Shown here in pieces: positions 5,609 through 9,741 of a stretch of DNA of 9,741 bases. The stretch is taken from positions 1 through 9,741 of the forward strand of contig JBGSST010000307.1 in assembly GCA_041736915.1 (NCBI GenBank). The letters are read 5' to 3'. Position 1 is the first letter of the stretch, and each line of letters begins with the position of its first letter. A model generated the notes under the pieces. The model had not been told where the DNA came from, ran no database searches, and worked only from the letters and a program-made list of their open reading frames with translations. Both the position numbers and the translations under genes were made by a program. The DNA comes from JBGSST01 sp041736915 (GTDB taxonomy: Bacteria > Bdellovibrionota > FAC87 > UBA2466).

Positions 5609-6991
5609 TTAAGCGCCCATTATTCGGCGCAACCAGGGCAGCTTTCCGGCGTAGGGATGGTAGCGCAGCTTCAGGTCGAACCACGTTGCCCGGTCGAGCA
5701 CACTCTTACGGTGCGAAAAGGCTTCGAACGAATACCAGCCGTGATACCCGCCCATGCCACTGCCCCCGACCCCGCCAAACGGCAGCCCCGGGTTGGACAG
5801 GTGCACGAGCGTATCGTTCACGCAGCCGCCCCCGAACGAAAGGCTGCCGAGCACCCGGTCACGGTGGGCCGGATCGTTGCCGAAGTAATAAAGCGCTAGC
5901 GGCTTTTCCCGATCCTGAATGAACTGCACCGCCTCGTCGAACGACGAGTACTCCACGATGGGTAACAGGGGCCCGAAGATCTCTTCCTTCATCAAAGGAG
6001 AGTCGAGCTTGGGCTCCGTCAAAATCGTGGGGGCCAGATACCGGTCGGCCTTATTGCCTTTGCCACCTACCATAACGTTACCGTGGCCCAGCATTCCGTG
6101 CAGCCGATCGTAGTGGCGATCGGAGATGATGCGGGAGTACTCGGGGCTCGTCTCCGGAGTCCGGCTAAAAAAGGTTTCGAGGTTACCGGCTAGCGCTTCG
6201 ACGACCAGTTTCTGGGTTCCCTTAGGCACCAGGAGGTAGTCGGGGGCCACGCAGGTTTGGCCCGCATTCAAATATTTGCCCCAGGCGATGCGCTTCATCG
6301 CCACGTCGAAGTCTACCGACTCGTCGACGAGGCACGGGCTTTTCCCCCCAAGCTCCAAGGTGACCGGCGTGAGGTGCTCGGCCGCGGCCTTCATCACGAT
6401 CTTGCCCACGTTGGTGCTGCCGGTGAAAAAGATGTGGTCCCAGCGCTCTTTCAAAAGGGCGGTCGACACCGCGGCGTCCCCTTCGATGCACCACACGTAC
6501 TCGGGTTCGAAGGTCTCGCCGATGATTTTGGTGATGAGCTTAGCCGTGGCCGGCGCCAGCTCCGATGGCTTTACCGCCGCCGCACACCCCGCGGAAATCG
6601 CCGCGACGAGTGGGGTGAGGCAAAGCTGGTAGGGGTAATTCCACGGCGCGATGATGAGGCTCACCCCCAACGGCTCGTAGTAAATCCGGCTCTTGCCCAC
6701 CGCGAGCGTTGACGGAGTAGAGACGCTTTTGGGCTTCATCCAGCCCTTCAAATGCTTTTTGGTGTGCTTAAGCTCTTCGTAGAGAAAACCGATTTCGCCG
6801 AGGAAGCTTTCGGCCTCCGACTTGCCGAGGTCGCACTTTAGGGCGGCAAAGGCTTCGGCCTCGTATTTTTTTACGGTGGCCTCCAGCTTTTCGAGCTGGT
6901 GGTAACGAAACTGGTACGGTTTCGTTTTCTGGGAGTTGAAAAAGGCCCGTTGGGCGGACAACCGTTGCGGAATCTCGTTGATCGTAACCAT
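5609..6991 (-). CDS. Aldehyde dehydrogenase, class 3 (ALDH3) type
   Basis: This enzyme oxidises an aldehyde to the carboxylic acid with NAD(P)+. ALDH3-type members often act on medium or long-chain fatty or aromatic aldehydes. The active site is complete: APWNYP with Asn118, KPSE at 141-144, GSTNVG at 191-196 in the cofactor region, the general base Glu213 in LELGGK, and the catalytic nucleophile Cys247 in NAGQTC. EEIFGPLLP and the C-terminal PFGGVGGSGMGGYHG followed by FSHRKSVL are typical of class 3 rather than the longer class 1/2 enzymes, as is the total length of 460 aa. The ATG at 6991 gives a normal class 3 N-terminus, but no Shine-Dalgarno is visible and a 6-bp dyad lies just upstream. 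The gene is divergent from the deoxyhypusine-synthase-like gene. The real substrate is unknown. A link to polyamine-derived aminoaldehydes is conceivable from the neighbour but has no direct support. Confidence 0.92.
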   Translation of the reverse strand: MVTINEIPQRLSAQRAFFNSQKTKPYQFRYHQLEKLEATVKKYEAEAFAALKCDLGKSEAESFLGEIGFLYEELKHTKKHLKGWMKPKSVSTPSTLAVGKSRIYYEPLGVSLIIAPWNYPYQLCLTPLVAAISAGCAAAVKPSELAPATAKLITKIIGETFEPEYVWCIEGDAAVSTALLKERWDHIFFTGSTNVGKIVMKAAAEHLTPVTLELGGKSPCLVDESVDFDVAMKRIAWGKYLNAGQTCVAPDYLLVPKGTQKLVVEALAGNLETFFSRTPETSPEYSRIISDRHYDRLHGMLGHGNVMVGGKGNKADRYLAPTILTEPKLDSPLMKEEIFGPLLPIVEYSSFDEAVQFIQDREKPLALYYFGNDPAHRDRVLGSLSFGGGCVNDTLVHLSNPGLPFGGVGGSGMGGYHGWYSFEAFSHRKSVLDRATWFDLKLRYHPYAGKLPWLRRIMGA

Positions 6992-6996
6992 GAACG

Positions 6997-7012
6997 AAAT
7001 CGTACGCGATTT
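6997..7012. promoter_or_regulatory. Dyad AAATCG-TACG-CGATTT in the divergent control region
   Basis: A perfect 6-bp inverted repeat with a 4-bp centre lies 5 bp upstream of the aldehyde dehydrogenase ATG, where its Shine-Dalgarno should be. It could be half of an operator or an RNA hairpin that limits ribosome access. At this length it may also be chance. Confidence 0.25.
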
Positions 7013-7037
7013 GGGCCCCTCCGTCTAAGGACGAGCA

Positions 7038-7064
7038 ATGATTACCAGGCCTTGTTTAACTTAG
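7038..7064 (+). CDS. Possible 8-codon leader peptide
   Basis: A tiny frame encoding MITRPCLT begins at ATG 7038 with AAGGA six bases upstream, a better ribosome-binding site than that of the gene that follows. It ends at TAG 25 bp before the deoxyhypusine-synthase-like ATG. It might be a regulatory uORF, but frames this short arise by chance. It is also incompatible with the candidate promoter at 7052-7080, which would start transcription downstream of it. Confidence 0.15.
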   Translation: MITRPCLT

Positions 7065-7080
7065 GCATTTGGGCTAAAAC
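7052..7080 (+). promoter_or_regulatory. Candidate sigma70-type promoter of the deoxyhypusine-synthase-like gene
   Basis: TTGTTT (7052-7057) and TAAAAC (7075-7080) are separated by exactly 17 bp, with three and four matches to the -35 and -10 consensus. Transcription would start around 7086-7088, only a few bases before the ATG at 7090. This would make the message nearly leaderless and fits the lack of a Shine-Dalgarno. The evidence is modest. Confidence 0.3.
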
Positions 7081-7089
7081 GCCCGCACT

Positions 7090-8064
7090 ATGGCAGACAA
7101 ACCGATTACGAAGTTCATCGAAAACAACTACCGTCATTTCAACGCCGCGGCGTTGGTGGATGCGGCCAAGGGCTACCATGCCCACCTGAATAAGGGCGGC
7201 CAGATGTTCATCACTCTGGCGGGCGCCATGAGCACCGCCGAGATCGGCGTCTCGTTGGCCGAGATGATTCGTAAGGGTAAAATCCACGCGATTAGCTGCA
7301 CAGGCGCGAACCTGGAAGAAGACGTCTTCAACCTCGTCGCCCACAACTCTTACAAGCGCGTTCCGAACTACCGCGAGCTGACTCCGGCCCAAGAGATGGA
7401 GCTGCTTGCCCAACACATGAACCGCGTGACCGACACGTGCATTCCCGAAGAGGAAGCGATCCGTAAGATCGAGCACGTGATCATCAACGAATGGGAAAAG
7501 GCTTCCAAGTCCGGCGAGCGTTACTTCCCGCACGAATTTTTCTACAAGATCCTGCTCTCGGGAGCTTTGAAGAACGAGTACGAGATTCCGGCCGAGCATT
7601 CGTGGCTACTGGCCGCGGCCGAGCGCAACCTGCCGATGGTGGTTCCGGGCTGGGAAGACTCCACGCTGGGCAACATCTTTGCGGCGCGCTGCATGGAAGA
7701 CAAAATCAAGCCTTCCGTCATGAAGTCGGGCATCGAGTACATGATGGAATTTGCGAAGTGGTACGAGCCGAATTCGCGCAAGGCGAACGGCATCGGCTTC
7801 TTCCAGATCGGCGGCGGTATCGCCGGCGACTTCCCGATCTGCGTGGTGCCCATGCTGAATCAGGATTTACTGAAGGACGTTCCGGTATGGAGCTACTTCT
7901 GCCAGATCAGCGACTCGACCACGAGCTACGGCTCGTACTCGGGCGCGGTGCCCAACGAAAAGATCACCTGGGGCAAGCTGCTCGCGGATACGCCGAAGTT
8001 CATCGTGGAGTCGGATGCTTCAATCGTCGCTCCGCTGATCTTCGCGCACGTCTTGGGATGGTAG
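7090..8064 (+). CDS. Deoxyhypusine-synthase-like protein (bacterial DHS family)
   Basis: The 324-residue protein belongs to the deoxyhypusine synthase family, NAD-dependent enzymes that transfer an aminobutyl group from spermidine. Eukaryotic and archaeal members modify eIF5A/aIF5A. Bacteria have no such substrate, so the bacterial homologues must act on something else, for example another amine to make homospermidine. Family features are TLAGAMSTAEIG (42-53), TGANLEEDVFN (71-81), WEDSTLGNIF (188-197), IGGGIAGDFP (240-249), YGSYSGAVPNE (280-290) and WGK (294-296), with Lys296 matching the human catalytic Lys329. By my alignment to the remembered human sequence, Trp294 and Glu290 are kept, but the polyamine contacts Asp243, His288 and Asp316 are Asn195, Asp247 and Tyr283. 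The ATG has no clear Shine-Dalgarno. The gene is divergent from the aldehyde dehydrogenase and 35 bp ahead of the ABC ATPase, probably in one operon. The family call is firm; the reaction is unknown. Confidence 0.85.
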   Translation: MADKPITKFIENNYRHFNAAALVDAAKGYHAHLNKGGQMFITLAGAMSTAEIGVSLAEMIRKGKIHAISCTGANLEEDVFNLVAHNSYKRVPNYRELTPAQEMELLAQHMNRVTDTCIPEEEAIRKIEHVIINEWEKASKSGERYFPHEFFYKILLSGALKNEYEIPAEHSWLLAAAERNLPMVVPGWEDSTLGNIFAARCMEDKIKPSVMKSGIEYMMEFAKWYEPNSRKANGIGFFQIGGGIAGDFPICVVPMLNQDLLKDVPVWSYFCQISDSTTSYGSYSGAVPNEKITWGKLLADTPKFIVESDASIVAPLIFAHVLGW

Positions 8065-8065
8065 T

Positions 8066-8091
8066 TTTAATCGGAGAATCCTCCGATTAGA
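8066..8091 (+). promoter_or_regulatory. Perfect 9-bp hairpin between the DHS-like gene and the ABC ATPase gene
   Basis: TAATCGGAG (8068-8076) and CTCCGATTA (8081-8089) form a perfect 9-bp stem with a 4-base loop AATC, extendable by a G-U and a U-A pair to 8066-8091. The + strand is not followed by a U-tract, and the minus strand is followed by A rather than T, so it is not a standard intrinsic terminator in either direction. It could be an mRNA-stability or processing hairpin, an attenuator, or an operator just upstream of the ATPase gene. Confidence 0.5.
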
Positions 8092-8099
8092 CTCTTCCG

Positions 8100-8936
8100 A
8101 TGGGTGACACTCAGCCGGCGCTCGTCGTCGACAATCTCGTAAAGCACTACAAAGGGAAGAAGAAGACCGTCGAGGCGGTCAACGGAATCTCTTTCAAGGT
8201 GCATCCGGGCGAGTGCTTTGGTTTGCTGGGGCCCAATGGGGCGGGCAAGTCGACGACCATCAACTGCATCATCGGCTTTTTCCCTACCACCTCTGGCTCG
8301 GCCAAGGTGCTGGGGTACGACGTGCACCACGAGCCCAAGAAAGCCCGTCAGCTACTTGGCACCTGTCCGCAGGAGGACACGCTCGACACGGACTTTACCG
8401 TCATCGACCAGCTGGTTCGCCACGCCACGTTTTTCCGCATCGGTAAAAAAGAGGCCACCGCCCGGGCCAAGGACCTGCTAGAGCGGTTCGCCCTCACCTC
8501 AAAATCCAACGAGCTGGTGGAAAGCCTGTCGGGCGGCATGCGACGTCGGCTTCAAGTAGCCCGCGCGCTCATCAGTAATCCCAAAGTTCTGGTTCTCGAC
8601 GAACCGACCACGGGTCTCGACCCGGATGCCCGCCGCAGCTTGTGGGACGTTCTGGAGCACCACCGTGCCAAAGGCTTGGCGGTGCTTTTGACGACGCATT
8701 ACATGGAAGAGGCGGAACGCCTGTGTGACCGGATCTCGCTCCTCCACAACGGCACGGTGCTCGACGAGGACACCCCACGAAATCTGATTAAAAAGCACGT
8801 CCCTTACGAATGGATGGAAGAGGAGGTCCGCCCCGGCGTGAAGTGGAAGCGGCCTTCTAATCTCGAAGACGTTTACCTAAAGGTCACGGGCAGCAAGCTG
8901 GGCGCCAATGCGGAGGGGGGCAACGATGAGCGGTAA
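8100..8936 (+). CDS. ABC-2 transporter ATP-binding protein, NodI/DrrA-like
   Basis: This is the cytoplasmic ATPase of an ABC-2 exporter. All motifs are intact: Walker A GPNGAGKST (44-52), Q-loop Gln91 in CPQED, signature LSGGM (143-147), Walker B VLVLDEPT (153-160), D-loop GLDPDAR (162-168), and switch His190 in LLTTHYMEEAE. The C-terminal extension after about residue 215 ends in RPSNLEDVYLKVTG, the tail motif of the NodI/DrrA/CcmA-like group. Length is 278 aa. The ATG at 8100 gives a normal N-terminus, but there is no Shine-Dalgarno; a hairpin occupies the preceding 30 bases. Its 3' end overlaps the permease gene by 11 bp, so the two are translationally linked. NodI itself exports lipo-chitooligosaccharides in rhizobia. 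Here only the transporter type is supported and the substrate is unknown. Confidence 0.9.
   Translation: MGDTQPALVVDNLVKHYKGKKKTVEAVNGISFKVHPGECFGLLGPNGAGKSTTINCIIGFFPTTSGSAKVLGYDVHHEPKKARQLLGTCPQEDTLDTDFTVIDQLVRHATFFRIGKKEATARAKDLLERFALTSKSNELVESLSGGMRRRLQVARALISNPKVLVLDEPTTGLDPDARRSLWDVLEHHRAKGLAVLLTTHYMEEAERLCDRISLLHNGTVLDEDTPRNLIKKHVPYEWMEEEVRPGVKWKRPSNLEDVYLKVTGSKLGANAEGGNDER
8912..8920 (+). promoter_or_regulatory. Strong ribosome binding site of the NodJ-like permease
   Basis: GGAGGGGGG inside the ATPase 3' end lies 5 bases before ATG 8926 (9 bases from the GGAGG core). It decides the permease start: the in-frame ATG at 8908 lies before this site and would add six residues unlike the family N-terminus. 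Confidence 0.75.
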
Positions 8937-9723
8937 GAACGGCGAATCGGCTTTTCTCGAATCCTGCTGGGCCATCCGTTGCGTGTGGCTGCGGTACTTC
9001 GACGTGTTTCGCAAGAACCTGCTCTACGGTTTAATGACGACGCTGCTCGAGCCGTTGCTGTACTTGCTGTCGTTCGGCTTTGGCCTAGCCACGATGATTG
9101 GCGCCATCACCGTAATGGACAAACCGGTTAGCTACCGCGCTTTCGTACTCTCCGGCATGGTGGCGCAAACGGTTTTGTTCCAGGGATTTTTCGAGGCCGC
9201 TTACGGCGGCTTCATCCGCATGTACTACCAGCGGATCTTCAAGGCGATGGCCACCACTCCGGTCACGCTGAGCGAAGTGCTATGGGGGGAATTAATCTGG
9301 GACGCCTCCAAGGCCACGTTGTCGGCCGGCATGGTACTGGCTATCGGGACCGTCATTGGCGACTTCTCCCCCGCCGGCGCGCTCATGGTGCTGCCACTTT
9401 GCTTCTTCTTTGCCCTCATCTTCGCGGGGCTCGGGCTTTGGGTGTCGTCGCTGTCGCGTACCATCGAGCAGCTGGCCTATCCGCAATACCTTTTGGTGTT
9501 CCCCATGTTTCTCTTCTGTGGGGTCTATTTCCCGCTGGATAAGCTGCCGGGCTTTGCCACTTACATCGCATGGTGCCTGCCGCTGACCCCGGTGCTGGCC
9601 ATCGTGCGCGGCTTCGTCTTCCAGGTAGCGATCCCCTGGTACGCCCCGGTATTGACCCTGTTTTGGGTACTGCTATTGCCCCTAACCTCCCGCGGCGCCA
9701 TGAAGCGCCGCCTAGTCAAATAG
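8926..9723 (+). CDS. ABC-2 transporter permease, NodJ-like
   Basis: This is the membrane subunit (265 aa, about six hydrophobic segments) of the exporter whose ATPase is encoded just upstream. The N-terminus has the NodJ/DrrB-like pattern of a charged, aromatic stretch VWLRYFDVFRKNLLYG followed by LLEPLLYLLSFGFGL. The conserved loop FKAMATTPVTLSEVLWGEL lies mid-protein, and the C-terminal signature is PMFLFCGVYFPLDKLPG followed by LPLTPVLAIVRGF. The start at ATG 8926 is fixed by a strong Shine-Dalgarno, and it overlaps the ATPase stop by 11 bp. The gene is complete and ends 18 bp before the window edge; a 7-bp GC-rich inverted repeat in its last codons (9692-9711) has no U-tract. A duplicate role with the other ABC-2 pair in this window is unlikely, because the two permeases and ATPases look only distantly related. 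Confidence 0.9.
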   Translation: MSGKNGESAFLESCWAIRCVWLRYFDVFRKNLLYGLMTTLLEPLLYLLSFGFGLATMIGAITVMDKPVSYRAFVLSGMVAQTVLFQGFFEAAYGGFIRMYYQRIFKAMATTPVTLSEVLWGELIWDASKATLSAGMVLAIGTVIGDFSPAGALMVLPLCFFFALIFAGLGLWVSSLSRTIEQLAYPQYLLVFPMFLFCGVYFPLDKLPGFATYIAWCLPLTPVLAIVRGFVFQVAIPWYAPVLTLFWVLLLPLTSRGAMKRRLVK

Positions 9724-9741
9724 CCCCGCTAGGCAGGCCCG

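Noticed and set aside
5613..5630. GCGCC...GGCGC hairpin at the 3' end of the aldehyde dehydrogenase gene as an intrinsic terminator
   Set aside because: The stem is only 5 bp with an 8-base loop overlapping the last codons, and the T-rich run on the minus strand begins several bases later, interrupted by GGG. Too weak to call.
7090..8064. Annotating the gene as a true deoxyhypusine synthase acting on eIF5A
   Set aside because: The genome is bacterial by gene organisation, and eIF5A is absent from bacteria; several polyamine-contact residues also differ, so only family membership is claimed.
9692..9711. 7-bp GC-rich inverted repeat near the end of the NodJ-like gene as a terminator
   Set aside because: It lies inside the coding sequence and is followed by CTAGTCAAATAG with no U-tract; the repeat follows from Arg/Ala/Gly codon choice.
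8100..9723. Calling the ABC pair nodI/nodJ and inferring nodulation-factor export
   Set aside because: The resemblance is at the subfamily level, shared by many exporters, and there are no nodulation genes in the window.
1..9741. Mobile elements, CRISPR arrays, tRNA or rRNA genes, and long direct repeats
   Set aside because: Nothing of this kind was found by reading; there is no transposase or integrase frame, no regular spaced repeat and no attachment-site-like duplication.

Overview
The window is dense, GC-rich (roughly 58-60 % by eye) bacterial DNA with nine protein-coding genes plus the 3' end of a tenth. There is no rRNA, tRNA, CRISPR array or insertion sequence. Several genes use GTG or TTG starts. 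Together, a polyprenyl-phosphate sugar pathway, NodI/NodJ-like ABC-2 export, a bacterial deoxyhypusine-synthase-like gene and a small signal-peptide protein rich in cysteines suggest a Gram-negative bacterium, perhaps of the Bdellovibrionota/deltaproteobacterial kind. The taxonomic guess is weak and rests on gene content only.

Left part (1-3123). A truncated + strand membrane protein resembling the C-terminal half of a GT87-type (GT-C) glycosyltransferase converges on, and overlaps by 80 bp, a minus-strand operon. That operon reads from right to left: ABC-2 ATPase, ABC-2 permease (ATGA overlap with the ATPase), then a GT2 polyprenyl-phosphate glycosyltransferase of the DPM1/ArnC/GtrB type with two C-terminal membrane helices.

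Centre (3186-5277). Divergently transcribed from the ABC ATPase is a two-gene + strand operon that looks like DprE1 and DprE2, the oxidase/reductase pair that epimerises polyprenyl-phospho-ribose to polyprenyl-phospho-D-arabinose. With the GT2 and the GT87-like protein next to it, this suggests a D-arabinofuranose (or similar) lipid-linked sugar cassette for surface glycans or glycoproteins. The oxidase has Ala where the mycobacterial benzothiazinone target has Cys.

Right part (5281-9723). On the minus strand lie a small six-cysteine secreted protein of unknown function and a class 3 type aldehyde dehydrogenase. Divergent from the latter is a + strand run: a deoxyhypusine-synthase-like protein that keeps the catalytic lysine but seems to have lost several polyamine-contacting residues, then a NodI-like ATPase and NodJ-like permease. 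The dehydrogenase and the synthase-like gene share a 98-bp divergent control region. A 9-bp perfect hairpin sits between the synthase-like gene and the ATPase.

The most interesting points are the DprE1/DprE2 glycan cassette, the altered active site of the deoxyhypusine-synthase-like protein, the cysteine-rich secreted protein, and the extended -10 promoter that overlaps the apparent start codon of the GT2 gene.
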